Made by a program: the position numbers and the translations under genes | Source: Candidatus Kapaibacterium sp. | Lineage (GTDB): Bacteria; Bacteroidota; Ignavibacteria; Kapaibacteriales; Kapaibacteriaceae | Length of the DNA: 64,000 bases | Direction of reading: 5' to 3' | Assembly: GCA_022842685.1 (NCBI GenBank) | Contig: JALHPC010000003.1 | Location: forward strand, 1 to 64,000 | The notes under the pieces: model-generated | Seen by the model: the letters and a program-made list of their open reading frames with translations, nothing else | What the model was told of the DNA's origin: nothing | The model's database searches: none | Shown here: positions 1 to 9,882 of the stretch, in pieces | How the letters are laid out: each line of letters starts with the position of its first letter | Position numbering within the stretch: position 1 is the first letter of the stretch

Positions 1-1158
1 GTAGAGCAGGGCTCGGTGTTTTTCCTTTTCGGCGCGTTCGGCGGCTATGCGTTTATCGGCTTCAAGCATGGCCATCTTTTGCGTGGCATCCTTGCCGCGG
101 ATTTCTTCGGTAATGCGCAAGTATTCGTTGTTGTGGGCAATGTATCCCGGAAAGTCATTGCGCTGCTGGGTTAGGTCGCGCAGGGCTTTGTGGATGCTCG
201 CTTCTTTGTCGTGGTCATCGAACAATGTTGCCTCGGCAAGGGCGCGATGGTAGGCGTCGAATGCGGCATCAAGGTCGCCGTTGATCTCGGCCATTAGACC
301 GTGCATTTCTAGACGTGTGATGCGTCCTTGAGGAGCTCCTATCTCCATCGTATCCAATGCGGCAAGCTGCTGGCTGGCCGCATCGACATCACCAGATAGA
401 ATGAGAGATCTACACAGACTACCGGTTACCGACGCAGTAGCATTCGTTGCGCCTATCGCTTTATGTAAATCAATCGACTGGCGAAAAAACTCGATCGCCT
501 GCCGATGATTGCCAGTGCTAGAGTGCAAACTTCCGATGTTCCCCAAAACCACGGCTTCGTTGGTTCGGTCGCCATTGATGCGATGTAAGTCGAGTGCGCG
601 GTGATAGTGTTCGAGTGCTTGGGCAACGTCGCCAGTAAGCGTATAAACGTTGCCGATGTTGCCAATGAGCAATGCCATGCTGGTGCTGGCATTGAGATCG
701 GACTGGATATCGAACGCTTGGCGAAAATGTTCGAGAGCTTGCGGATAATTCGAGGTGTTAAGGTAGACGATGCCAATGTTACCAATGGCTGCGGCCATGG
801 CAGAGCGATTGCCCTGTGCCTCGTGTAGATCGAAGGCGCGGCGCAGGTACTCGAGTGCTCGCGGATAGTCGCCCGTGATCTTGTAGATGTTGCCTACGTT
901 GCCAGATACGGCCGCAATACCTGCTGCGTGATGTATGCCCACGTACAGGTCAAGAGCGGCGAGGCAGTGATTGAGTGCGCGCTGAAAATCGCCAAGGTAG
1001 ACGTTGGCTACACCTCGCGCATTCTCGGCAACGGCGCGTGCTTCGTCCAGGTCGTAGATCTCTATGTCGTTAGCAAGCTGCTGCAGCAGGGCCGGGTCGT
1101 TGATGCTCATGGCATCGGCTACGTCCTTGCGTAACTCCTCAAAGGTGCGGTGGTTCAC
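1..1158 (-). CDS. TPR-repeat protein, N-terminal part of a third TPR-adenylate cyclase paralog (3' end outside window)
   Basis: Minus-strand frame open from GTG at 1158 to the window edge: VNHRTFEELRKDVADAMSIND... with TPRs; positions 1-192 match 1740-1931, the linker before the cyclase domain in the next gene. Absent from the ORF track because it is truncated. Confidence 0.8.
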   Translation of the reverse strand, partial: MNHRTFEELRKDVADAMSINDPALLQQLANDIEIYDLDEARAVAENARGVANVYLGDFQRALNHCLAALDLYVGIHHAAGIAAVSGNVGNIYKITGDYPRALEYLRRAFDLHEAQGNRSAMAAAIGNIGIVYLNTSNYPQALEHFRQAFDIQSDLNASTSMALLIGNIGNVYTLTGDVAQALEHYHRALDLHRINGDRTNEAVVLGNIGSLHSSTGNHRQAIEFFRQSIDLHKAIGATNATASVTGSLCRSLILSGDVDAASQQLAALDTMEIGAPQGRITRLEMHGLMAEINGDLDAAFDAYHRALAEATLFDDHDKEASIHKALRDLTQQRNDFPGYIAHNNEYLRITEEIRGKDATQKMAMLEADKRIAAERAEKEKHRALLY

Positions 1159-2891
1159 GTGGCGGGTCCCTCCAACCAATAGGTTGTCATGTCGCCTTTG
1201 CCCTTGATGTTCACGGTGCCCCTTTCAACAATCGAGAAGGGGGCACCGGCAAGAGTGTTGGCAAAGGCTTCGCTGATGTGGATACGGCCGGGCTCGCCGG
1301 TGCTTTCCATGCGCGAGGCCACGTTGACGGTGTCGCCCCAGACGTCGTACTGCAGGCGTTCGATGCCGATGACGCCGGCTGTTACAGGACCACAATGCAG
1401 GCCTATGCGGACAACGATTTCGGGATGTAGGCGAGTAATCGTGGAGAGTGTCTGCAATGCTGCGCGTGCGGCCTGTGCAAGTGCATCGGGCTGGGCAAAC
1501 GCTGCCGCCATGTAGGAGTCGCCAATCGTTTTGATCTTCATCAGGCCGTGTTCGGCCATGATGGCGTCGCAGGCAGAGAAGATCGAACTGAGCAGTGTAA
1601 CAACGTTGCTGGGGGCCATGCCCGACGACATCGTAGTGAACCCTACCATGTCCATAAACATGATTGCGGCCATATCGATTGCGTCGTTCACCACTTCGCC
1701 CCGCAGCACTCTGTCGGCAATGGAAGGGGGCAACGTGTTGTAGAGCAGGGCTCGGTGTTTTTCCTTTTCGGCGCGTTCGGCGGCTATGCGTTTATCGGCT
1801 TCAAGCATGGCCATCTTTTGCGTGGCATCCTTGCCGCGGATTTCTTCGGTAATGCGCAGGTATTCGTTGTTGTGGGCAATGTATCCCGGAAAGTCATTGC
1901 GCTGCTGGGTTAGGTCGCGCAGGGCTTTGTGATACATGCACATGTCCGAGCGTGCGCCCGCCTCTGTAACAATCGCAAGAGCGTGTTCCATGTGACGTTT
2001 CGTCGCATCAAGGTCGTTGTTAGCCTCGGCCACCTTTGCGCGATTGTACCAATGTTTGGCCAGAACCTGTGGCTCGATGATATCGTGGCTTGCCTGCACA
2101 TCTAGCAACTGTGTCGCCTCGTCGATCGAACCTTCTGCCAATCGCAGTTCAATCATGCTGCCTAGAGTACTCGCAACGCCGGTACGATCGCCCAAGGCCT
2201 CTTGCTCGGCAAAAGCGCGCTGGCAGTATTCCATCGCTTTGTCGTGATTACCCAAAGCTTGGAAGGCGGCACCCACATTCGCTACTGTGCGTGCAGCGCC
2301 AAATCGGTCGCCAACTTCGTCATGGATGGCTAACGCTGTTTGCAGGTGTTCTAACGCAGATGCATATTCACCGGTCTCGAGAAGGACGCCGCCGATGTTG
2401 CCAACAACGAGGGCTAGGCCTGCACGCTCTCCAAGATCTTCGTACATGCTGCTTGCACGTTGCAGGTATTCTACGGCACCAGGATAGTCGCCCACCAAGT
2501 ACAAGATGCTGCCAATGTTGCAAATTGTGTTAGCGGCACTCTTGCGATTGCCAAGTTCTTCGTGCACGTCGAGTGCACGTCGAAAGTGCTCCATGGCTAG
2601 GCCGTAGTCGCCAGTTTGCATGTAAACGTTGCCAACGTTCGTGGTCACATTGGCAAGGTGCGCATTGTCGCCAAGCCCTTTGTACAGCGAAATCGCCTTC
2701 TCGTAGTGTTCCAAAGCCGTTGCTACGTCACCTACCATCGTGTGGGCTGCACCTAGGGCATTTTCGGCGGCAGCCGTAGACTGTGGCGTGTTGTGCTGTC
2801 GTAGCTCTTGAGCTAGATCGCTAAGTGCATCGGTTGCATTCGTCGACAGTGCCTGGTTGATGTCGAATCGAATCTCGTCCAACGTCCTCAC
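1155..2891 (-). CDS. TPR-repeat class III adenylate cyclase
   Basis: TPR N-terminus plus cyclase catalytic domain (FMDMVGFTTM, KIKTIGDSYMAA, YDVWGDTVNVASRMES). GTG at 2891 overlaps the upstream stop (GTGA); the track start at 2906 uses TTG. Confidence 0.9.
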   Translation of the reverse strand: MRTLDEIRFDINQALSTNATDALSDLAQELRQHNTPQSTAAAENALGAAHTMVGDVATALEHYEKAISLYKGLGDNAHLANVTTNVGNVYMQTGDYGLAMEHFRRALDVHEELGNRKSAANTICNIGSILYLVGDYPGAVEYLQRASSMYEDLGERAGLALVVGNIGGVLLETGEYASALEHLQTALAIHDEVGDRFGAARTVANVGAAFQALGNHDKAMEYCQRAFAEQEALGDRTGVASTLGSMIELRLAEGSIDEATQLLDVQASHDIIEPQVLAKHWYNRAKVAEANNDLDATKRHMEHALAIVTEAGARSDMCMYHKALRDLTQQRNDFPGYIAHNNEYLRITEEIRGKDATQKMAMLEADKRIAAERAEKEKHRALLYNTLPPSIADRVLRGEVVNDAIDMAAIMFMDMVGFTTMSSGMAPSNVVTLLSSIFSACDAIMAEHGLMKIKTIGDSYMAAAFAQPDALAQAARAALQTLSTITRLHPEIVVRIGLHCGPVTAGVIGIERLQYDVWGDTVNVASRMESTGEPGRIHISEAFANTLAGAPFSIVERGTVNIKGKGDMTTYWLEGPAT

Positions 2892-4735
2892 TGTCCCTCC
2901 AACCAATAGGTTGTCATGTCGCCTTTGCCCTTGATGTTTACGGTGCCCCTTTCAACAATCGAGAAGGGGGCACCGGCAAGAGCGTTGGCAAACGCTTCGC
3001 TGATGTGGATACGTCCGGGCTCGCTACTGCTTTCCATGCGCGAGGCCACGTTGACGGTGTCGCCCCAGACGTCGTACATGGGTCTATTGGCGCCGATAAC
3101 GCCGGCAACTACCGGACCCGTGTGCAGCCCCAGGCGGACTTGCAAGCCACTACTGTCATGAGCTACAGCGTGCATCATGGCTAGGGCGCAGCGTGCCGCC
3201 TGAGCCGTGGGTTGGTTAATGGGTTCTGGAAGGTTGGCAACCGCCATGTAGGCATCGCCAATGGTCTTGATACGCACCAAGCCATGCTGTTCGACCACGG
3301 CATCGAACTGAGCAAACAGGCGCTCTATGAGGTCTAACACTTGCTGTGGCTCGAGGTGTTGTGCCATGGTGGTAAAGCCCACCAGGTCGGCAAACAAGAT
3401 GGAGACGTGCTGATGCACGTCGGCGATGCGGCGTTCGCCGGCCAGGATTCTGTCGGCGATGGATCCTGGCATCACCGAATGGAGGAGGGCCCGCTCGCGC
3501 TGGGCTGTGCGCCGTTCTTCGTCGCGTTCGCGCTCAACGGTGAAGAGGGCTAACTGTTGTTGCGCCGCCGTGTTGGTAACGTTGGCTTCAAGCTGTGTGC
3601 GTTCTAGGAGTGCTTGATATGCCTGCTGTGGCTTGTTGGTAGCGGAGTAGGCGCCATGGAGCTCGGCAAGGCAGCGCAGCAGGGTCGACACATCGTCGCG
3701 AGCGCGAGCGCTATCCACGAGTGGCTCAAGAAGTTCGATCGACGTATCGACGTTACCAAGGGCAAGCGCCAGCCGAGCTTCTTCGATGACGTGGGTTATG
3801 CGCTGTGGTTCGTTAGGTGCGAGTGCTAGGGCATGTTCTGCTTGGAGCAGCCATTGTTGTGCCGCAGCAAGGTCGCCCAGCATGCGATAGGCGGCAGCTA
3901 AACCACGGCGGGCGCCCGTAGCCATTGCCCATTGGTTGTTGGATGTGCTAAGCTGCTCGGCCACGAGCAGTTCGGTGGCAGCTTGTTCTGCGTGTCCATC
4001 TTCGAGGTGCATCGATCCGATGTTCAAGGCAGCATACGCAGCAAAGCGCTCTGTATCGTCGACCGTGTCAATCGTCCGTACCTGTTCGAAATACGTTCGC
4101 GCCACCTCGCGATTTCCGGTTTCGCCATACATCACACCAAGGTTTAGCAGGGCGATAGCCGTTGCTATCGGACTACCCATCGCCGTAAACGTCTCGTAGG
4201 CACGAAACTGCATGCGCACAGCGTTTGCCAGTTGCCCCTTACGGCTAAAAATGGTAGACAGCTCGGAAAGGGCATTGCCAAGGGGGGCGGGATATGGGAG
4301 CGTTTCGTAGAGGGCTAGCGCTTGTTCGGCAAGTTCCTGGGCGTCGTCGTAACGTCCTTGCTGCGTAGCACACAGCGCCAGCGTACGCAGGGCGCGTGCC
4401 TTATAGCCAGGGTGGGGGATAGTGTTGGCATCTAGGTCCTGCAGGAGTTGCAGTGCTTCGTCGGTTTCTGATGCTTCGGCAAGGAACTGCGCCCATCCTG
4501 TCACGGCGCGGTACTGCAACGCTATTGGCCATTGGGAAGGGGGCGCTGCCTGAAGCGATGCGAACAGCGTGCGTGCGGGGATGGCGTTGCGTTGTGCGCA
4601 CAGGCGTTCCAGTTCAAGCAATGCGGGAAGCCATGATGGGTCGACGGCTGCGTCGAGCGAAGCCACAAGAGCATCGAGCTGGGGCTTGCGGATACCTAAG
4701 ATGGCGTCATCGGCGCGTTCGAGCAAGGTTTGCAT
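2888..4735 (-). CDS. TPR-repeat class III adenylate cyclase
   Basis: TPR region plus LFADLVGFTTMAQ, RIKTIGDAYMAVA, MYDVWGDTVNVASRMES. Confidence 0.9.
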   Translation of the reverse strand: MQTLLERADDAILGIRKPQLDALVASLDAAVDPSWLPALLELERLCAQRNAIPARTLFASLQAAPPSQWPIALQYRAVTGWAQFLAEASETDEALQLLQDLDANTIPHPGYKARALRTLALCATQQGRYDDAQELAEQALALYETLPYPAPLGNALSELSTIFSRKGQLANAVRMQFRAYETFTAMGSPIATAIALLNLGVMYGETGNREVARTYFEQVRTIDTVDDTERFAAYAALNIGSMHLEDGHAEQAATELLVAEQLSTSNNQWAMATGARRGLAAAYRMLGDLAAAQQWLLQAEHALALAPNEPQRITHVIEEARLALALGNVDTSIELLEPLVDSARARDDVSTLLRCLAELHGAYSATNKPQQAYQALLERTQLEANVTNTAAQQQLALFTVERERDEERRTAQRERALLHSVMPGSIADRILAGERRIADVHQHVSILFADLVGFTTMAQHLEPQQVLDLIERLFAQFDAVVEQHGLVRIKTIGDAYMAVANLPEPINQPTAQAARCALAMMHAVAHDSSGLQVRLGLHTGPVVAGVIGANRPMYDVWGDTVNVASRMESSSEPGRIHISEAFANALAGAPFSIVERGTVNIKGKGDMTTYWLEGQ

Positions 4736-4997
4736 GGCGCGAAAGTACGCAGAGACATGCTTCGCATAGCGACGTGGCTGTGCCGTAGGTACTGTGGGGT
4801 TGGCGGAGACGTCGGCCCTGCACGAAGGAAATTTCGCACGGTTTGATATTCATCCTGATGAGTTTCGTGCATGGCAACAAGTCTGGAAGTAGCGCTTTGT
4901 TGCTGCTTGCCACGGCACATCGTGGCCAACCACTTGGCCTGGCCACCTTGACAACACCCAGCGATGTTCTATCTTGCCATGGTATCCACGGCAACAT

Positions 4998-5972
4998 GTG
5001 AAGCAACTGTTCTACCATCTGCTACATATTGTAATTCTGTGTGCAGCCACAGGATGCGCCACCGTGTTCTCGGGGTTTACGCAAAGACCGTACAACATCT
5101 ATGTCGAGCCGGGAGCGCGAGTCATAGATGTTGCTACGAACGATACACTGGCGATAAACGACAGTGCTGTTGTTCGAGAGTTGAGCGTTGATATCGATAC
5201 CCGCTGGCGGTATGGACTGCGTATTGAGTCAGACTCAACGGTCGCATGGAGACTGATACGGCCCGAGTATAACGCACTTGCTCTGCTGAACCTCATGAAC
5301 GTTATCCTGCATCCTATCGATCATGCTTCCGGCTGCGACCGTTATCACGCGACTGCTGGGGCGTACAACTTTCGTCGTGATGAGGTTGCGGACAGTACGC
5401 GAGAGTTGTTCGACTCGCTTGCTAGGGAGTATGATGGGCTCGACGTTCCTCGCGGTTTAGGCATGCGTGGACCACAGAATCGTGACACATGGCTTCTTTC
5501 GGCGACAGTTCGTTTTGATGTCTTTGTTTTTTCACAAAGCGATGGGGTCCGAAGCAGCTCGGTAAACGCAGCTCTTGGCCTTCGGCCTACACCATGGTGC
5601 GAAGCTGGCTACGACTACGTTGGTTATTACGGTCACGGAATAGGAGATGTCGTTAATGCCAGTGGCATGATACACAGTGGGTACGTTCTGATTCGCGAAC
5701 CCATTTTTGGCTTCACGTTTCGCTATGGAATCGGCGCAACGTCGATTTCGGGCTTCCGTGACATCGGCAACGTAACCGATGACCCCTTAGAACCAGTGAT
5801 ACAGGAGGGTGTGTCAGGCCGATTTGTTGTCGATAGCTACGGTATTGGCTTTTCGAACCAGTGGGTTTCGGTAGAGATTCGAGAGGATGCGTTCCGCCAG
5901 GCCATGATAGGTAGCACCTTGACTGGCGGAAGGAACAGCTCGATTCACGTTGGCTTTAACATCCTGTTCTGA
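4998..5972 (+). CDS. Hypothetical lipoprotein, paralog of 12651-13613
   Basis: Lipobox-like VKQLFYHLLHIVILCAATGC; shares GARVIDV.TNDTLA, RRxGxRIESDS, PWCE.GYD and GFSNQW.S segments with the second copy. GTG start in both. Confidence 0.75.
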   Translation: MKQLFYHLLHIVILCAATGCATVFSGFTQRPYNIYVEPGARVIDVATNDTLAINDSAVVRELSVDIDTRWRYGLRIESDSTVAWRLIRPEYNALALLNLMNVILHPIDHASGCDRYHATAGAYNFRRDEVADSTRELFDSLAREYDGLDVPRGLGMRGPQNRDTWLLSATVRFDVFVFSQSDGVRSSSVNAALGLRPTPWCEAGYDYVGYYGHGIGDVVNASGMIHSGYVLIREPIFGFTFRYGIGATSISGFRDIGNVTDDPLEPVIQEGVSGRFVVDSYGIGFSNQWVSVEIREDAFRQAMIGSTLTGGRNSSIHVGFNILF

Positions 5973-6012
5973 TGGCTTGTGCCGTTGCGCCCATGGCCTG
6001 GCCACCTATCTG

Positions 6013-8025
6013 CTAACGCGCGATAATCAGCCGCGTAACGCCGCTTGAATCGACGCGGAAGTAGAGGCCAGCAGAGGCAATGGATTGTTCGTCTTGGGCG
6101 ACGTAACGACCAAACACATCGTAAAGTCCATGCGGGAACAAGGTGGATGGCATCGCTTGCTGGTTGTAGGTGTGGACACTTGACGTAACGATGGGAATCG
6201 AAGCAGTCCACGAATTTGTGGTGATGTAAAGGCGCTGCTCGGTATCGTCGTAGGCAACGTCTCGAAGTTCCATGGTCGGGCCAGGCAGATCGTCAAGCGA
6301 ATACACAGCCATGACGGTTGTGAGGTTGTTGGCGCGTACTTCGATAACCAAGGCAGAGTCTTGGTTGTCTGACGTACGAACGGTAAAAACGTCGCCGTTG
6401 GTTGTAATCGCAGAATATTGAACATCACCTTCTTCGTGGCTCCATGTTTGCCCAGCATCGTGCGTCCACATCATAAAGCCATAAACGGATGCAAGGCCGT
6501 TGTTGCCCTTGGTTGACGTTCGCATGATGTTCACCGAAGCGATCTCTGGTGTTGTAATCGACGTCCAGTTGTCGAGGTCGCCGTTTACCGTGCGCCACGC
6601 TATGCCTTCGCGAGTAAGGGCTACGTAGTCGCTGTCGTTAAACACCATGAATGTTCGAAGGTCATCCTTGCATAGAATGGTACGAATCGGCGAGTTGCCC
6701 GACACCCACGAAACTTGATTCGTTCCACAAGCCAGGCCATCGACTGCATAGAGCATTGTAAAGTACGATAGGCCGGCCTTTGTGTGAACGCCACGGAAGT
6801 TGTAGCCAGGATAGCCATAGTCGATCTTCTCGATCAAGGGGCGCGGGTTTACGTGCACGACGGCGTCGCCGGCAAGTACGACGAAGTCATCAATCGACTT
6901 CCCACCCATAGGAATTATCGAGCTATGCTGAGGAGTATTTCGAAATACAGATTCCTCTGAACCAAAGCGAATGGTTTCCCATTCGCCAGCAGAGGGCTTA
7001 ACAAGCACTTCTGCTGCGCCTGCAGCAACGAGCCCGTTGGATAACGAAGTTATCCGGGCTAGGGGCCTGACTGGCAATCCTTCGTTGGCGAGGATTGTCT
7101 GTTCAGGTGAAACAAGCAGGACAGAATCAATAATGCTAATGACGACGGTGTCGCCTTGTGCGGCGAAATTGCGAAAGCGTGACGGTAGGTTCTGGCGCAA
7201 TATCATGCGGTTGCCGCTGAGAACATCAAAGCGCTCAACCGTTCTACCATGCGCAACGAACATGGTGTACGGGCTGGCAGATACTCGTACTTGGTTGATT
7301 GAATCCGAGTGAAGAGTCGCGAAAGGCACGTAGTTGTCGAACACATCGGCCGAGTACACTAGGTGGTTTCTGCCAGTGAGAGCAATATGCGTTCTGTCGA
7401 CGTCAGAGTAGACGTAGTGCCTATCGGAGTTGATACCGCCAGAAATCGGAGTCACAACGGGCGCTCGATCGTAGTGAAAACGGCAGACTCCCGATGAGGT
7501 AACGGCTATGAGCGAGCCGTCGAAACAGGGGATGATGAAATTGTACGCCTGTTCGGCGTCTATCTCCTGAACGTCAACACGGGCAGTGTCCATCGACGGC
7601 CACCGAAGCCAAGCCAAACGAAGACGTTTTGCCGTTGGTGATAAATGGTCAACATCAAGTCGAGCAACTAAGGTGTCCGACAGTCGCGCATCAAATCGAA
7701 TGCCGTCGTGGACTGTGATCGACTCGGATTTGGCGTCGAACTCGATGGTTCTAACGTCCGATGGAATAACGACGAAGCCGTTCGGATGAACGGTCCAAGC
7801 AGATCCGATTAAACTCGTGCTGGCTTTGCCAACGAAGCGCCACGAGCGCGTCTCGTTCTCGAACGCATAGAGGCCTCGATATGTAGTCTGGAACACCATA
7901 TCGCCAACCTGAAGAAGGCTGCCGACGGCGGGCGGCAAGCCCGTTTGTTCTAAGCGTAGTTGCGGCTGAGCCCGTAGTGAGCCAACCAAAAGGGCAAGGG
8001 CAAGGAGAGCTGTGCAGTATCTCAT
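6013..8025 (-). CDS. Secreted protein with T9SS-type C-terminal sorting domain
   Basis: Signal peptide MRYCTALLALALLVGSLRAQ; C-terminus YDVFGRYVAQDEQSIASAGLYFRVDSSGVTRLIIAR. Confidence 0.75.
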   Translation of the reverse strand: MRYCTALLALALLVGSLRAQPQLRLEQTGLPPAVGSLLQVGDMVFQTTYRGLYAFENETRSWRFVGKASTSLIGSAWTVHPNGFVVIPSDVRTIEFDAKSESITVHDGIRFDARLSDTLVARLDVDHLSPTAKRLRLAWLRWPSMDTARVDVQEIDAEQAYNFIIPCFDGSLIAVTSSGVCRFHYDRAPVVTPISGGINSDRHYVYSDVDRTHIALTGRNHLVYSADVFDNYVPFATLHSDSINQVRVSASPYTMFVAHGRTVERFDVLSGNRMILRQNLPSRFRNFAAQGDTVVISIIDSVLLVSPEQTILANEGLPVRPLARITSLSNGLVAAGAAEVLVKPSAGEWETIRFGSEESVFRNTPQHSSIIPMGGKSIDDFVVLAGDAVVHVNPRPLIEKIDYGYPGYNFRGVHTKAGLSYFTMLYAVDGLACGTNQVSWVSGNSPIRTILCKDDLRTFMVFNDSDYVALTREGIAWRTVNGDLDNWTSITTPEIASVNIMRTSTKGNNGLASVYGFMMWTHDAGQTWSHEEGDVQYSAITTNGDVFTVRTSDNQDSALVIEVRANNLTTVMAVYSLDDLPGPTMELRDVAYDDTEQRLYITTNSWTASIPIVTSSVHTYNQQAMPSTLFPHGLYDVFGRYVAQDEQSIASAGLYFRVDSSGVTRLIIAR

Positions 8026-8072
8026 TGCCAAAACTAGTGTTTTCTTCGATACGTGGTGTAGTGGGTAGGCGG

Positions 8073-8213
8073 ATGGAATTCGTGCCCTCCTACCAAGCAC
8101 TTCTCATCTCTCTCCTCTTATGCTCCGCCGCCGCATGGCTGCTCGTGCCGTACCTCGTATGGGTTACCTTCGCAGCCGCTCGCAACGCAACACTGTGGTG
8201 GATGAATAGGTAG
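8073..8213 (+). CDS. Possible small single-pass membrane protein (46 aa)
   Basis: MEFVPSYQALLISLLLCSAAAWLLVPYLVWVTFAAARNATLWWMNR; hydrophobic helix, divergent from 8025. No other support. Confidence 0.3.
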   Translation: MEFVPSYQALLISLLLCSAAAWLLVPYLVWVTFAAARNATLWWMNR

Positions 8214-8547
8214 GGGGTGGTGGAGGGCTGACTTCACCATGAGGAATCTGGGTCTGACTCCTCAAGGCCGAGATCTCCAATCGCGGCGGTTTCAATTGCC
8301 ATCGTCAATCGACAATGTTCTAATTAGCGCTTTAGAAGGCATGAGATGGAGCTCGAAATCAGTATCGGAGTGCACCGTTGCAAAGGCAGGCGCCAAGTCG
8401 AACCGACAAGCAAGATCTCAAGTGCCTTAGTACATGATCGCCTGTTCGTATCTTGTCGGGTGACTCGTAGAGCATGTTGCGTATGCTCGCGAAAGATTTC
8501 AGTGGTTGCCGAACTGCAATCACGACACAGTATACCGTAGATTCACT

Positions 8548-9882
8548 ATGAAAGTTCGAGAACGGCTTGAACCGTTTGCTGACGGTGCGACGCACTGGAT
8601 GCGGACATCAAGCGCTAACGACAGCACTGTCATTCGCGTCGCAGAGTTATTCGCTGGCGTTGGTGGGTTCCGACTGGGATTGGAGCGAGCAGATAGTGCG
8701 ACATTCCGTACTATTTTTAGCTCGCAGTGGGAGCCCGGAGTTAAAAGACAGTATGCCTCTGAGATTTACTGCCGACGTTTTGGCAGTGAGGGGCACTCCA
8801 ACGCCAACATCACGACGTATCCTACGGACGCGATTCCTGACCACGATTTGCTCGTTGGTGGATTTCCATGCCAAGACTACTCGGTCGCAAAGACGTTGTC
8901 GCAGTCGGCAGGAATCGTTGGTCAGAAAGGAGTGCTCTGGTGGGATATCCATCGCATTCTTTCCGAAAAGGGTCCGCATAAGGCAAAGTACCTGTTTTTA
9001 GAGAATGTTGATAGGTTGCTAAAGTCGCCAGCTAAGCAAAGAGGGCGAGACTTCGCAATCATGCTTGCCTCATTGTCAGATCTCGGATACGCCGTGGAAT
9101 GGCGTGTGATAAATGCTGCAGATTACGGGATGCCTCAACGTCGCCGTCGGGTCTTCTTCTTTGCTTATCACACATCAACGGATCTTTACAAGCGACTTAG
9201 TTCTACGGAATCAAAGCATGAATGGATTGTTTCACAGGGCGTACTGGCTGATTCCTTGCCATGTGTACTGAAGTCTTCAAGAGCACTCTTCCCGGAGCAT
9301 CTAGATGGTGATTTGGCGTTCCTTACGAATGAGTTCAACAGAGACAATTACAATGCTCAGCCGTTCGCAAACGCTGGCGTCATGATTGAACGTGAGTACT
9401 TTTCAGCTGACGTTATGCCATGTTACCGCGGACCAGTTACGGTGCTACGAGACATCATCGAACCAGATGAGCTCGTACCAGACGAGTTTTTTATCGATGA
9501 AGTACAACTTCCTCAATGGGAGTATCTAAAAGGTACAAAGACCATCGAACGGGTATCAAAGGCGAATGGTCACTCTTACATGTACTCTGAAGGAAGCATG
9601 GCTTTCCCTGATTCACTCGACAAACCGGGCAGAACAATCATCACCGGTGAGGGCGGTTCTACGCCTTCCCGATTCAAGCATGTGATTCAGACTGACTCAG
9701 GACGCTTTCGTCGACTTACACCCATCGAATTAGAGCGAATGAATATGTTTCCAGATAATCATACCGCAGGTATACCAGACATCAAACGCGCTTTCCTTAT
9801 GGGGAATGCTCTAGTCGTAGGTATTGTTACAAGAGTCGGATTGTCCCTACTGAAGGAAGTCTCCAAGAGCTATGCCCAATAG
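8548..9882 (+). CDS. DNA (cytosine-5-)-methyltransferase of a type II R-M system
   Basis: Motif I VAELFAGVGGFRLGLE, motif IV GGFPCQDYSVAK, motif VI FLENVDRL, motif VIII PQRRRRVFFFAY. Start may be 8506. Confidence 0.93.
   Translation: MKVRERLEPFADGATHWMRTSSANDSTVIRVAELFAGVGGFRLGLERADSATFRTIFSSQWEPGVKRQYASEIYCRRFGSEGHSNANITTYPTDAIPDHDLLVGGFPCQDYSVAKTLSQSAGIVGQKGVLWWDIHRILSEKGPHKAKYLFLENVDRLLKSPAKQRGRDFAIMLASLSDLGYAVEWRVINAADYGMPQRRRRVFFFAYHTSTDLYKRLSSTESKHEWIVSQGVLADSLPCVLKSSRALFPEHLDGDLAFLTNEFNRDNYNAQPFANAGVMIEREYFSADVMPCYRGPVTVLRDIIEPDELVPDEFFIDEVQLPQWEYLKGTKTIERVSKANGHSYMYSEGSMAFPDSLDKPGRTIITGEGGSTPSRFKHVIQTDSGRFRRLTPIELERMNMFPDNHTAGIPDIKRAFLMGNALVVGIVTRVGLSLLKEVSKSYAQ

Noticed and set aside
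8214-8547. Possible coding or RNA gene in the AT-richer gap before the methyltransferase
   Set aside because: Only short overlapping ORFs without domain features or a clear hairpin-terminator; may be island boundary sequence.
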